DNA of 64,000 nt from Flavobacterium xinjiangense. Its GTDB lineage: Bacteria > Bacteroidota > Bacteroidia > Flavobacteriales > Flavobacteriaceae. The notes under the pieces are model-generated. The model did not search any database. It had not been told where the DNA came from and saw only the letters and a program-made list of their open reading frames with translations. A program made the position numbers and the translations under genes. The DNA is taken from contig NZ_FRCL01000003.1 of NCBI RefSeq assembly GCF_900142885.1, positions 17,091 to 81,090 of the forward strand. Direction: 5' to 3'. Positions 9,066 through 20,461 of the stretch are shown one piece after another (within the stretch, counting starts at the first letter, position 1; each line of letters begins with the position of its first letter).

Positions 9066-9605
9066 CTAATTTGTTATCAAATAAACGGCATCTTCACCAT
9101 CATTTTCTTTCCAGCTCACCTTAACTTTTTCGTTATTTATAGCATCTACCTGCCTTCCTCTATAATCTGGTTGTATGGGTAAATTTCTACTGAAACGTCT
9201 ATCAATTAGAACCAATAATTCTATTTCAGAAGGTCTTCCAAAAGACTGAATAGCAGTCAAGGCTGATCTAATGCTTCGTCCTGTAAATAAAACATCATCT
9301 ATAAAAATGACTTTTTTATTTTCGACAATAAAATTAATCTTGGTTTTATTTGCTTCCAATGGTTTATCGGTTCTGCGAAAATCATCTCTAAAGAAAGTAA
9401 TATCCAAATAACCCAATTGAATTTCAGGAGTTTGGTATTCATTTTCTAATATTTCTTTCAAACGTTCTGCTAAGAAAACGCCTCTTGGTTGAATCCCTAC
9501 CAAAATAGTATCTGAAAAATCCAAGTGTTTTTCAATTAACTGACAGGCCAAACGATGTAATATGATAGTAACTTCTTTTGCAGTAAGTAATACTTTTTGA
9601 CTCAT
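9066..9605 (-). CDS. pyrR: Bifunctional pyr operon regulator / uracil phosphoribosyltransferase
   Basis: PRPP-binding protein of 179 residues. PyrR proteins bind pyr mRNA with UMP to cause attenuation and also convert uracil and PRPP to UMP. Visible: LVGIQPRGVFLA, a substrate hood containing FFRDDFRR, the PRPP motif VIFIDDVLFTGRS (residues 99-111) and the C-terminal KVSWKENDGEDAVYL. I chose the ATG at 9605: the upstream in-frame TTG lies inside the probable -7 promoter box (9630-9637) and would precede the transcription start. No obvious attenuator hairpin separates the promoter from the start, so RNA-based control here is doubtful. Confidence 0.93.
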   Translation of the reverse strand: MSQKVLLTAKEVTIILHRLACQLIEKHLDFSDTILVGIQPRGVFLAERLKEILENEYQTPEIQLGYLDITFFRDDFRRTDKPLEANKTKINFIVENKKVIFIDDVLFTGRSIRSALTAIQSFGRPSEIELLVLIDRRFSRNLPIQPDYRGRQVDAINNEKVKVSWKENDGEDAVYLITN

Positions 9606-9629
9606 GTTAAAGTGTGTTGTTTGGTTTTG

Positions 9630-9637
9630 CAAATATA
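9630..9637 (-). promoter_or_regulatory. -7 box of the pyrR-pyrB promoter
   Basis: TATATTTG on the minus strand, matching the Bacteroidota TAnnTTTG element, 24 bases before the chosen pyrR ATG. A good -33 TTG is not obvious. The short leader leaves little room for a PyrR-responsive attenuator. Confidence 0.6.
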
Positions 9638-9687
9638 CGAATTCCCCCTTATGATTTTATAATTATAAAGCGAGAAAATGGTTGCAC

Positions 9688-10875
9688 TTATTTTTTACCA
9701 AATGAAATCCATGTTGCTTTGTGCCAAATATATTCTAAAGGTCCTTGCTTATGCGTTTTAAGCCACCAAGTACAGAAAGATAATTGGATAAAAAACAATA
9801 CAATTCCTATCAATAAACAGTAAGTAGCCCCAGTATACTCAAAAAGACCAAGACCATATCTATAATAAATAAAAGCCCCAATCATGGATTGCATAATATA
9901 ATTTGTCAAACTCATTTTCCCGAAAGGAACTAATTTAGACAAGGCCTTGTTTATCGATTCCTTTTGATACAGTAAAACAAATGAAGAAACAATGACTAAC
10001 ATGAATGCGACATTTGACCATGATGCAAAGATTATTGTCAGTTTATTTGACAATGTTACTCTAGTTACTAAGTCTACCATATAAGTCTTTAAAAAATATA
10101 ATGGTATGAAGAAAGCAATTGCATAGCCTAATACTTTGCTCCAAAATTGGTTAGTTGCAAGAGTTGTTGTGAAAAGTTGTTTTCTACCTACTAACATTCC
10201 AAACATAAACAAAGCCGGAGCTTGGAAAAACCTCCCATTTTCCCATGACCATAATAAAGAGGCGGTTTTCCCTAATGTCAAGTCTCCAATTACATAATCT
10301 ATAAAAGAACCATGTTTCATATAATAACCTATACTTTCATAATAGGCATTAGATAAATTAGGAGGAGCCACATAATCTGGATTTAAAATATAATAAATAC
10401 ATCTTGCCCATTCCAAAGGTTGCAACATCAAAATAACAGCAGTAATAAACACCGCTTTATTACTCCAATTTACAACTGGTATCAATAAAAGTCCCAGAAA
10501 AGCATATAAAGTAAGAATATCACCCTGGTAAAAAGCCGTATTAAAAAGTCCAAAAACTAACAACAGCATCATTCTCCAAAAGAAACGACCTCTAAAATCA
10601 TTTCCTTTTTTAGCTTGATTGTCATTTTGAATATAGAAACTAAACCCAAAAAGTAGTGCGAAAATAGCGTAGGATTTACCACCAAAAAGGAAAAATAGCG
10701 AATCCCAAACAATTTTATCTAATGCTACGAGCCACGTTGGAAAATTTTCCGGCAAATGATAATATTCAAAATGTTCCACATTATGTAGTAACATAATTGA
10801 CATAATGGCAAAACCGCGCAACGCATCAACCACTTCTATTCTTGGAGATTTTAAGTTTAATGTAATGTTGGTCAT
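9688..10875 (-). CDS. DUF418-type integral membrane protein
   Basis: Polytopic membrane protein of 395 residues with about ten hydrophobic helices. The N-terminus RIEVVDALRGFAIM is typical of the DUF418 and acyltransferase-like group, and the C-terminal region (FGKMSLTNYIMQS... GPLEYIWHKAT) is the DUF418 domain. Substrate and reaction are unknown; relatives are often near exported or envelope genes. It lies upstream of pyrR on the same strand, but the 82-bp gap contains the pyrR promoter, so separate transcription is likely. A -7-like element is seen at 10910-10917. Confidence 0.85.
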   Translation of the reverse strand: MTNITLNLKSPRIEVVDALRGFAIMSIMLLHNVEHFEYYHLPENFPTWLVALDKIVWDSLFFLFGGKSYAIFALLFGFSFYIQNDNQAKKGNDFRGRFFWRMMLLLVFGLFNTAFYQGDILTLYAFLGLLLIPVVNWSNKAVFITAVILMLQPLEWARCIYYILNPDYVAPPNLSNAYYESIGYYMKHGSFIDYVIGDLTLGKTASLLWSWENGRFFQAPALFMFGMLVGRKQLFTTTLATNQFWSKVLGYAIAFFIPLYFLKTYMVDLVTRVTLSNKLTIIFASWSNVAFMLVIVSSFVLLYQKESINKALSKLVPFGKMSLTNYIMQSMIGAFIYYRYGLGLFEYTGATYCLLIGIVLFFIQLSFCTWWLKTHKQGPLEYIWHKATWISFGKK

Positions 10876-11086
10876 AATGATGGCATGCGTTAAATAAAAT
10901 AGTAAACCTCAAAAATATATTTTTTTGGATAAATAGTAGTTAAAAAAAATATTTATAAACATCCATTTTGTGATTTTTTGGATAAACTATTCAAAAAATT
11001 ATACAAAACTCTGTAGAAATTATATAACTAATCAGTCCATTGATTTTGTACCTTTATGTAAATAAAAACTAAAAAAATAAAAACCC

Positions 11087-11260
11087 ATGCAAAAAAAAAT
11101 AACAAGATTATTGATGCTGTTCATAGTGTTAATTTCATTTACAAGCTGTTCAGTAATAGAAGGTATATTTAAAGCCGGTGTTGGTGTTGGTATTTTTATC
11201 GTGGTTGCTATAATTGCCATTGTTGTACTTATTATAAGCAAAGTCTTCGGTAAGAAATAA
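11087..11260 (+). CDS. Small lipoprotein, 57 residues
   Basis: Tiny ORF beginning MQKKITRLLML with a lipobox-like FTSC at about residues 17-20, a short SVIEGIFKAGV segment, and a strong transmembrane helix (about residues 29-49) ending SKVFGKK. It is followed by a strong terminator at 11319-11345. Similar tiny proteins in Bacteroidota are sometimes labelled phosphatidate cytidylyltransferase, a name this length cannot support. The function is unknown. The isolated position, good signal and terminator support a real gene; the 81-residue ORF on the opposite strand is a shadow. Confidence 0.7.
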   Translation: MQKKITRLLMLFIVLISFTSCSVIEGIFKAGVGVGIFIVVAIIAIVVLIISKVFGKK

Positions 11261-11318
11261 TTAAATATTATCAGCATTTAGACCTTTTACAAAGGCATAC
11301 GCCACTATTTAAAAAAAA

Positions 11319-11347
11319 CGCCAACTGAAAAGTTGGCGTTTTTTTTT
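11319..11347. terminator. Bidirectional terminator
   Basis: CGCCAACT, GAAA loop, AGTTGGCG, flanked by eight A and nine T. It serves both the small lipoprotein gene and the convergent ABC-F gene. Confidence 0.92.
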
Positions 11348-11365
11348 ATCAAGATAAACGGCTGT

Positions 11366-12994
<1,629 letters not shown>

Positions 12995-13173
12995 TTATAA
13001 AAATTTTTGCAAAAGTACGAAAAAAATACTGATTTTTATAAATTGTAGATAGCTTAACATTAAAATAGTAGTCCAGAAAAAATGCGATGAAAATTCATTC
13101 GATTTGCACTATTATTTTCTTTAAAATTAACAGCCAAACAAACTTAGTTTTAATACTTATTTATTTGATTTCA

Positions 13174-15201
13174 TCACTGACTTAATTTTTTCAAACTAGC
13201 TAAAACTGCCACTTCAACATCCGCTGGGCTTCTTGTATTAAATTGTTCTAATAAACCATTTATTACATCAAGGTTAACTGTTTTTTTATTTTCTACAACT
13301 AGTAAAAGTTGTTCCGATATCTCCTTTAAATTTTTGGATAAAGGCAAAATTGGTTGAATCAACGGAGCATTCGCACTTAAATTAATTAGATCCGCATCCA
13401 TTGCAATCCATTTTCTAAAAAAATTGGTTACCAAAGTTTGATTTTCTATATTTTTATTTTCTAAATAGTTGTTTACCGCTATATCAAAATCATATGCATC
13501 AAAAGCATCAGCAGTGCAGGCATCAGCAAATAAAGTCAAAGGAGAAAACATAAAATATTTTTTTCCTCCACCATTTCGCTTGTAATTTTTTAGGGGTTCA
13601 CAAACATTAGAAAAATCTCTCAATGCTTTTATTTCCTGATTGTTGGTAATATTTCTTAAGATTACGTCTTTATTTCTCAGATGCATAATCCCTAATTCTT
13701 CCAATCTAAAAGAGATTGTTTTCAATCTTTTATGCAAACTATTCAAATCAGTAATATTTTCATTAGACCACAATCTTTCGGCAATAGCTGCTGTTCTTGG
13801 CCAAATTCTGGAGTCAATATTCAAAGGCGTTACCAATTCACTCCACATCGTAGCTTCGCCACCTAATATTCTTGCTTTTTCCTCGGCAGTAAGAACAATG
13901 TTTTTTGGTATCGGATCGTTCAAATAATGACTTTGAATCCCTAACATTAGATCAATGTAGTAACCATTGGACAGAACTGTTTTATACCCGTTTTTTGCAG
14001 CAGCGATAAGAGAGCCTCCTGGAACAACGCTTTCATTTACCCCTTTCCAGGAATGAATTATAGCCTCTTTGGACATGTTTTTTGTCATTATTTCTTCCCA
14101 ACCCATTAATTCTTTATTATGTTTTTTTAACATTGGAATCAATTTCATTGTGAAATAGGTCTGCAATTCATGATTGTTGGCTAATCCGTTTTTCTTTTTA
14201 AATTCTTGTATTTTAGGATTTGCATCCCATTCTTTCCCTTGATTTTCATCACCTCCAATATGAAAATAGTTTCCTGGAAACAATGGACAAACTTCATCGA
14301 AAATATCACCTAACAATTGATATGTTTTTGGGTTTGTCGGATCTAATGTTGGTGTATAAATTCCTGATCTTCTTCCAACAGTATAAGTAACCTCATTACT
14401 TACTTTACTTCCTATTTCTGGATACGCAGTCAATATTGCAGAACCATGGCCAGGAACATCTATTTCCGGGACTACTAAAATTCCTCTTTCAGAAGCATAT
14501 TTTACGACCGTTCTAATTTCCTCCTGAGTATAATAATATCCATCCGAAGCTAGTTCAGTCAATTTGGGATGTTTTTTAATTTCAATTCTCCAACCTTGAT
14601 CATCTGCTAAATGCCAATGAAATACATTCATTTTCATAGAAGCCATTGCATCGAGATTCCTTTTAATAACATCTACAGGCTGAAAATGTCTTACTGCATC
14701 TATCATCAATCCTCTCCAAGTAAATCTTGGAGAATCCGTAATTTCAACCACTGGAAAATAATACGAAGTACTTGTGTTTTGCAATAATTGCAACAATGTT
14801 TCTAACCCATGCAATGCACCAAGATCTGTTGCCGCATTAATCATTATTCTATTCGAAGAAATCGTTAATGCATAACTTTCGTCTTCATTCAATCCTACTT
14901 TTCCATTTCGAACACAATTAATTTGTAATTCTGCAGCAGGAACTTCATTGTTCTTTGTTATAAAAGCCTGTTCCAGAAATAATCCAGTTCTACCATCTAA
15001 TCGTCGTAAAAAATTGGTCGCTCCTACAAAAATTCGAAGGTTGGGATTACCTGTAATATTTAATTTAAAACTTTTAGATAAAGCAAAAGTTCCTGAGGTC
15101 AAATTTATATTTTGTGGCCAAGGCATCAGATCTAATTCTTCTTTTTTAATTTGTGAAATAGATAAAAAAGGAATAAACAGTAGGATTAAGATGTATTTCA
15201 T
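13174..15201 (-). CDS. GH20 beta-N-acetylhexosaminidase, cluster 1
   Basis: Exported glycosidase of 675 residues that removes terminal beta-GlcNAc/GalNAc. Start chosen at 15201 because MKYILILLFIPFLSIS is a clean signal peptide; the longer reading adds a charged stretch in front. A GH20b alpha/beta domain (about 25-155) precedes the catalytic barrel (about 160-500), with FTWRGLMID, FHWHLADDQGW and the catalytic pair Asp318-Glu319 in HIGGDEN. A helical tail follows. It lies 16 bp downstream of the NagB-LmbE gene, so both are on one transcript. A close copy lies at 50145-52211; the present copy lacks a 13-residue insertion found there. Confidence 0.95.
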   Translation of the reverse strand: MKYILILLFIPFLSISQIKKEELDLMPWPQNINLTSGTFALSKSFKLNITGNPNLRIFVGATNFLRRLDGRTGLFLEQAFITKNNEVPAAELQINCVRNGKVGLNEDESYALTISSNRIMINAATDLGALHGLETLLQLLQNTSTSYYFPVVEITDSPRFTWRGLMIDAVRHFQPVDVIKRNLDAMASMKMNVFHWHLADDQGWRIEIKKHPKLTELASDGYYYTQEEIRTVVKYASERGILVVPEIDVPGHGSAILTAYPEIGSKVSNEVTYTVGRRSGIYTPTLDPTNPKTYQLLGDIFDEVCPLFPGNYFHIGGDENQGKEWDANPKIQEFKKKNGLANNHELQTYFTMKLIPMLKKHNKELMGWEEIMTKNMSKEAIIHSWKGVNESVVPGGSLIAAAKNGYKTVLSNGYYIDLMLGIQSHYLNDPIPKNIVLTAEEKARILGGEATMWSELVTPLNIDSRIWPRTAAIAERLWSNENITDLNSLHKRLKTISFRLEELGIMHLRNKDVILRNITNNQEIKALRDFSNVCEPLKNYKRNGGGKKYFMFSPLTLFADACTADAFDAYDFDIAVNNYLENKNIENQTLVTNFFRKWIAMDADLINLSANAPLIQPILPLSKNLKEISEQLLLVVENKKTVNLDVINGLLEQFNTRSPADVEVAVLASLKKLSQ

Positions 15202-15217
15202 GTTTTTATTGTTCTTT

Positions 15218-17155
15218 TTAATAATCAAAACGCTTAAAAGCTTCAATCGCTTCGTATTCCGCTAAACCTAAGTCATCATACAATTTAGCCGTATGCTTAT
15301 TGCGATCTTCTGCTCTTACCCAGAATTCTCTGGAGTCATTTCCCTGAAACATCACTCTGTCTTTTTGAGATTGGTGATATAAAATAGCATGCCTTTTTAG
15401 TAGCACTTCATCTGGACTCAAAGGTACGGCCATGTCAATTTCATGAATATCCCATTCATGCCAAGCCCCTCGGTACAACCACAACCAACAATCATTCATG
15501 TATTTCTCTGGCTTCAATTGTTTCATTGCCGCAAATATAGCATTAAGACAAACTTCATGTGTACCATGTGGATCTGCTAAATCTCCTGCGGCAAAAACCT
15601 GATGGGGTTTAATTTTTGCGATAATAGCTTGAACTATTGCAATATCTTCAGGACCTAATGGATTTTTCTTTATATGACCTGTTTCATAAAACGGCATATC
15701 CAGAAAATGAATATTCTCTTCCTTTAATCCAATATATCTTGTTGCTGCATAAGACTCTCTGCGTCTAATCAATCCTTTCAATTTTCTAGCCTCAACTGTA
15801 TCGACTTCATTTTCTGATTTATTATTTAAAAAATCTATAACCGCTTGAAAATTCATTTTAGTTTTAGCATCTCCAATGAAATCATTACAAACCTCAGCAA
15901 ATTTCAAAGCTTCATCGTCTGTTACTGCAATGTTTCCAGAGGTTTGATAAACCACATGAACATCGTGCCCTTGTTTTATTAATTTAGAAAAAGTTCCTCC
16001 CATAGAAATCACATCATCATCAGGATGCGGACTAAAAAGGATTACTCTTTTCTTAGCAGGATTTGCTCTTTCCGGCCTATGTGAATCGTCAGTATTAGGT
16101 TTACCTCCTGGCCATCCGGTTATGGTGTGCTGCAACACATTGAACATGTTTATATTCAAGTCGTAAGCTGAACCTTCTAATGCTAAAAGATCAGACATTC
16201 CATTGTTATTGTAATCTCTGTCGGTCAATTTCAAAATGGATTGATTGGTACTTTGACACAGCCAAACAATTGCTTTGCTTTTTAACTCTTGAGTCCAAAT
16301 ACATTCTCCAACTAACCACGGTGTTTTGAAACGGGTTAATTCTGAAGCTGCTGCTTGGTCTAAAACGAACGTAGCATTAGCGTGATTTTGCAAAAATGTC
16401 GCAGGAACTTCAGAGCTAATTTCACCCTGAATAGTTCTTTTAATAATATCTGCTTTGTTTTGGCCCCAGGCCATTAACACAATTCGTTTAGATCTAAGAA
16501 TAGTAGATACACCCATGGTAATTGCTCTTTTAGGAACATTGTCAATCCCATTAAAATCAGATGAAGCATCGACTCTTGTAATGTGATCCAGAGTAATTAT
16601 TCGAGTACCTGAGTTGATATGAGATCCTGGTTCATTGAACCCAACATGACCTGTACGACCAATACCTAATAATTGAAAATCAAGTCCGCCAGCATTTTTA
16701 ATATTCATTTCATAATCAATACAATATTGATTCAGCTCTTCAATGGCTACAGTTCCGTCTGGAATATGTATGTTTTCAGGCTTAATATCAATATGATTAA
16801 AAAGATGCTGATGCATAAAATAATGATAGCTCTGATTGTTCTCTTTAGTCATTGGATAATATTCATCCAGATTAAAAGTGATTACATTACTAAAACTAAG
16901 TCCCTCTTCTTTGTGCATTCTAACTAGTTCTTCATACACTTTAATTGGTGAAGAGCCAGTAGCCAAACCAAGAACACAAGATTTATTTTGCTTTTCTTTT
17001 GATTTAATCAATTCAGCAATTTCCTGCGCTACAATTACAGAAGCTACTGTCGAGTTTTTGAAAATTTCATTGTGAATTTTTTCAAATCTAGTTTCTTCAA
17101 ATTTACCTGCGCTTTTATAGCTGATGTCTGGTTTAATTTCTAAAGCACTTTTCAT
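15218..17155 (-). CDS. nagB: Glucosamine-6-phosphate deaminase fused to a PIG-L/LmbE deacetylase domain, copy 1
   Basis: Cytosolic fusion of 645 residues. The N-terminal half is NagB: GLATGSSP (63-70), FNLDEYY (94-100) and the active-site GIGRTGHVGFNEPG (164-177), converting glucosamine-6-P to fructose-6-P and ammonia. The C-terminal half is a LmbE-type zinc deacetylase with SPHPDDD (375-381) and a later DPHGTHE block giving the remaining zinc ligand. No nagA is visible in the window, so the second domain may supply the de-N-acetylation step; that is inference. The copy at 52227-54164 has the same length with roughly nine of ten residues identical by eye. Confidence 0.93.
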   Translation of the reverse strand: MKSALEIKPDISYKSAGKFEETRFEKIHNEIFKNSTVASVIVAQEIAELIKSKEKQNKSCVLGLATGSSPIKVYEELVRMHKEEGLSFSNVITFNLDEYYPMTKENNQSYHYFMHQHLFNHIDIKPENIHIPDGTVAIEELNQYCIDYEMNIKNAGGLDFQLLGIGRTGHVGFNEPGSHINSGTRIITLDHITRVDASSDFNGIDNVPKRAITMGVSTILRSKRIVLMAWGQNKADIIKRTIQGEISSEVPATFLQNHANATFVLDQAAASELTRFKTPWLVGECIWTQELKSKAIVWLCQSTNQSILKLTDRDYNNNGMSDLLALEGSAYDLNINMFNVLQHTITGWPGGKPNTDDSHRPERANPAKKRVILFSPHPDDDVISMGGTFSKLIKQGHDVHVVYQTSGNIAVTDDEALKFAEVCNDFIGDAKTKMNFQAVIDFLNNKSENEVDTVEARKLKGLIRRRESYAATRYIGLKEENIHFLDMPFYETGHIKKNPLGPEDIAIVQAIIAKIKPHQVFAAGDLADPHGTHEVCLNAIFAAMKQLKPEKYMNDCWLWLYRGAWHEWDIHEIDMAVPLSPDEVLLKRHAILYHQSQKDRVMFQGNDSREFWVRAEDRNKHTAKLYDDLGLAEYEAIEAFKRFDY

Positions 17156-17786
17156 TTTTATTCTGTTTTAATTCTAATTTATAAAGATATGCATTTTTTT
17201 AAATGGTGTAAACGCTCCGGAATGCATTTAGGTTGGACATTATTTTAGTCTTTTCATGTAAATATAGCTTTAACGTGATTTTAGAAAAAATAATTTATAC
17301 CAACAGCACCTAATATTCAACCAACGACATTTTTTTATCAACAACGCGTTTTAAAAAACGACAAATGAAAGCGTTGATTTTTACTGATTTCAAATTATTG
17401 ATTTTCGTAAATAAGTGTTTTTTTGCTATAAGATTGATTAAATTGCACTATCAAGATCACTAAAAACATTTAATATTTTTTTCTATTAAATTCTCTTGGA
17501 ACATTCCATAGATACTTTTTAAATCTCTTTTAGAAAATGTTTGTGAACATGATGGCATAAATAATGGCAGATTAAAAATAAAGATTAATTGTTAAGTCAC
17601 TAACGGAAGTACCATGAGTTTTGAAATTCTGAATAATTTTGTACTTTCACCACATACAAAAACAAAAAGGTATTGGTACAATAAACACTAAGAAGCGGTT
17701 GAAATTAATTTTCAAAAACCAATACACTTTCGAACATAAAGTAAAGTTAAATTATTATATCATCTCTTTACAAATACCTATTCCTT
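17156..17786. other. Long AT-rich divergent intergenic region
   Basis: 631 bp without a convincing ORF between the NagB-LmbE gene (-) and the LytTR regulator (+). It must hold both promoters, but no strong TAnnTTTG box stands out; TACTTTCA at about 17642 is a weak candidate for the regulator. The arms GTATTGGT (17670-17677) and ACCAATAC (17718-17725) form an 8-bp inverted repeat within the probable leader of the regulator gene. Confidence 0.5.
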
Positions 17787-18488
17787 ATGAAGATTAAATG
17801 TGTTTTAGTAGATGATGAACCATCAGCTATAAAAATCCTGCAGAATTATTTCACCAATTTTGCGGATTTTGAGATTATTGGCACTTTTAGCAATGCACTG
17901 GAAGCACTGGAGTTTATCAATAACAATAGCGTAGATGCCGTATTTCTCGATATCAATATGCCTATGATGACTGGTTTTGAATTGATCCGATTGATAGAGT
18001 ATAAAACTAAAATTGTAATCACCACAGCCTTTAGAGAATTTGCTGCCGAAAGCTATGAATTAGATGTATTGGATTATTTACTAAAGCCAATCCCTTTACC
18101 CAGATTTATTAAATGCATCAATAGGATTTCAACAGAAATCAATTTAAAGAATAACACAAAAATTGAAGCGCATCGGATTGAACCTCATATTTTTATCAAA
18201 GTAGATAAGAAAATGATAAAAATAACAATCGAAGAAATTCTTTTTATTGAAGGAATGAAAGAATACATTAAGGTCGTGACGAGCGATAAAACTTATATTA
18301 CACACAAATCATTAACTTCCTTATCAGACGAATTACCAGTGGATCGATTTGTAAGAATTCATAAATCGTTTATCATTGCAATAGACAAAATAAAATCTAT
18401 AGAAGGAAACCGAATTCAAATAATTTCTTACACTTTGCCCATAGGACGAAATTACAGCAAAGATGTAAAAAGTAAAATTTTAGAATAG
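17787..18488 (+). CDS. LytTR-family response regulator
   Basis: DNA-binding response regulator of 233 residues. The receiver domain (1-125) has the acidic pair Asp9/Asp10, phosphoacceptor Asp55 in VFLDINMP, and the conserved lysine in DYLLKPIP. A LytTR DNA-binding domain (about 130-233) follows, with IKVDKKM, ILFIEGMKEYIKV and FVRIHKSFII. Such regulators normally work with a LytS/YehU-type sensor encoded next door; none is present here. It sits between the amino-sugar enzymes and the sugar transporter, which suggests, but does not prove, control of this cluster. Confidence 0.93.
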   Translation: MKIKCVLVDDEPSAIKILQNYFTNFADFEIIGTFSNALEALEFINNNSVDAVFLDINMPMMTGFELIRLIEYKTKIVITTAFREFAAESYELDVLDYLLKPIPLPRFIKCINRISTEINLKNNTKIEAHRIEPHIFIKVDKKMIKITIEEILFIEGMKEYIKVVTSDKTYITHKSLTSLSDELPVDRFVRIHKSFIIAIDKIKSIEGNRIQIISYTLPIGRNYSKDVKSKILE

Positions 18489-18680
18489 AAGTCATTTCAA
18501 TATTTTACTTGAAAGCGTAAAAAAATAAAAAAAAAGCATCATTTTTTAATAAAACGTGATTATTCTATAATTTTAAGAATATTTATTCTAAATAATTTTT
18601 TTTTAATTTACTTAACAAATATATTTACCATCTTACTGCAAAAAAAAACAAAAAATTAAACTAAAAAACCAAAAAAAATT

Positions 18681-20342
18681 ATGAATTCAGAACAGACGAA
18701 GTCGAATAATTCGGCTCTTTATACCTTAATTACAGTATTCTTCTTTTGGGGATTTATTGGAGCATCAAATGGTGTTTTCATCCCTTTTTGTAAAGCTAAA
18801 TTTGGTTTAGACCAGTTCCAAAGCCAGCTTATCGATTTTGCTTTTTACGGGGCTTATTATATAGGAGCGTTACTGCTTTTCATTTTTAGTAGCTTAGCAA
18901 AAAATGATATTCTAAATGCTTGGGGTTTTAAAAAAGGAATTATCAACGGATTATTAGTAAGTACTTTTGGAGCTTTATTAATGATTTTGGCCGTATCTCA
19001 AGGAAGTTATTTATTCATTCTTGGTGCTTTATTCATAGTAGCTTTAGGTTTTTCTTTACAACAAACTTCCGCACAACCCTTTGCAGCTTCCTTAGGAGAA
19101 GCTCATACAGCATCAAACCGTTTAAACTTAGCTGGTGGAATCAATTCACTTGGAACCACAATAGGACCAATAGTTGTTTCTTTTGCCTTATTTGGAGTTA
19201 TTTCCGGTGTCAGCATTGAAGAATTTGCTCAAAAAGAAGACTCATTAGATTCCATGAGAATACTTTATGTATTTGTTGGAGGTTTATTCTTATTGGCCGC
19301 CGCCTTATTCTATTTTTCAAAAAAATTACCATCCGGTAAAAGTGATTCTACTTTTGAACCTGCAAGCAAGGCAATGAAAACGCTTATAGCAATTACGGTA
19401 ATTTTAGTAGCAATATTTGCTTATATATTCTCTCGATATGAAGATCAAGAGTTCATCACTCGTTTTATTGACAATAAAGAAAAGGATTATTTAGGTTTAG
19501 GATTGACAGTTGCAACATTATTAGTTGTGGTTATAGGGTTATTATTCGCTAATACCACAGCACAAAAAAATCCTGAAGGATGGGGAGCAATGAAATACCC
19601 ACAATTAGTTTTGGGAATGTTAGCGCTCTTTACTTATGTAGGTGTCGAAGTAACCATTGGTAGTAATCTTGGATCATTATTAGAAACGGATACTTTTGGT
19701 AAAATTGCAGGTCCTGCATTAGCACCATATATGTCAATGTACTGGGGAAGTTTAATGATTGGTCGTTGGGCAGGAGCAATTTCAGTGTTTAATCCATCTT
19801 CTCAATTAAAGAAAATTTTACTTATCGTAATTCCTTACGTAGCTTTTGGAGTAGTATTAGCTGCTAATGCAATCTCTGGCCAAGATGTTACACCATTATA
19901 CGGTTATGCATTCGTAATTTTGTTCCAAATCGCAGGTTTCTTTTTAGGAAAAGATCATCCATCAAGAACATTAATGATTTTTGGTTTAATGGGAATGACA
20001 GCAATGCTAATTGGTTTATTCACTACGGGAACAACAGCAATTTATGCTTTTATGAGTGGTGGTTTATTTTTAAGTATCATGTGGCCATCTATTTTCTCAT
20101 TGGCAATCGCTGGTTTAGGAAAATACACTTCTCAAGGTTCTGCCTTTTTAGTAATGATGATTTTAGGAGGTGGAATTATCCCACCCTTACAAGGAAAAAT
20201 ATCCGACATTATTGGGATTCACGATTCTTATTTCATTCCTGTTTTATGTTTTGCTTTTATAGCATTCTATGGTTGGAAAGTGATTGCAATACTAGAAAAA
20301 CAAGGAATTGGACACGAAATAGAAGTTGGTGGAGGACACTAA
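18681..20342 (+). CDS. FucP-like sugar MFS transporter with an enlarged central region
   Basis: Inner-membrane transporter of 553 residues related to FucP/NagP sugar:proton symporters ([40 protein letters not shown]). It is about 75 residues longer than the paralog at 48613-50049. The extra part lies between TM6 and TM7 and contains two hydrophobic segments (ending AYIFSRY and [10 protein letters not shown]) around a charged loop. It probably carries an amino sugar, given its neighbours; the substrate is inferred. It follows the LytTR gene after 192 bp of very AT-rich DNA and ends at a strong terminator. Confidence 0.9.
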   Translation: MNSEQTKSNNSALYTLITVFFFWGFIGASNGVFIPFCKAKFGLDQFQSQLIDFAFYGAYYIGALLLFIFSSLAKNDILNAWGFKKGIINGLLVSTFGALLMILAVSQGSYLFILGALFIVALGFSLQQTSAQPFAASLGEAHTASNRLNLAGGINSLGTTIGPIVVSFALFGVISGVSIEEFAQKEDSLDSMRILYVFVGGLFLLAAALFYFSKKLPSGKSDSTFEPASKAMKTLIAITVILVAIFAYIFSRYEDQEFITRFIDNKEKDYLGLGLTVATLLVVVIGLLFANTTAQKNPEGWGAMKYPQLVLGMLALFTYVGVEVTIGSNLGSLLETDTFGKIAGPALAPYMSMYWGSLMIGRWAGAISVFNPSSQLKKILLIVIPYVAFGVVLAANAISGQDVTPLYGYAFVILFQIAGFFLGKDHPSRTLMIFGLMGMTAMLIGLFTTGTTAIYAFMSGGLFLSIMWPSIFSLAIAGLGKYTSQGSAFLVMMILGGGIIPPLQGKISDIIGIHDSYFIPVLCFAFIAFYGWKVIAILEKQGIGHEIEVGGGH

Positions 20343-20382
20343 TTTTCAAATAGAATAACAAACCAAAAAACCAAACCAACTA

Positions 20383-20420
20383 AAAAATCCCATCAACCTA
20401 GGTTGAAGGGATTTTTTTAT
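20383..20420. terminator. Bidirectional terminator after the sugar transporter
   Basis: AAATCCC and GGGATTT enclose the self-complementary TCAACCTAGGTTGA core, with flanking A and T runs. It separates convergent genes. Confidence 0.88.
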
Positions 20421-20461
20421 TCAATTCATTGAGACTAAAAACCGCTCACTGAAAATTTCTT

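Noticed and set aside
9606..9632. Nine-codon N-terminal extension of PyrR from an in-frame TTG
   Set aside because: The TTG is part of the TATATTTG promoter box, so it would not be in the mRNA; the ATG at 9605 fits the family start.
11087..11260. Phosphatidate cytidylyltransferase, the name often given to similar tiny proteins
   Set aside because: A 57-residue lipoprotein with one helix cannot hold that enzyme's fold or signature.
11032..11277. 81-residue ORF on the minus strand
   Set aside because: It is antisense to the small lipoprotein gene, has low-complexity composition and no signal of its own.
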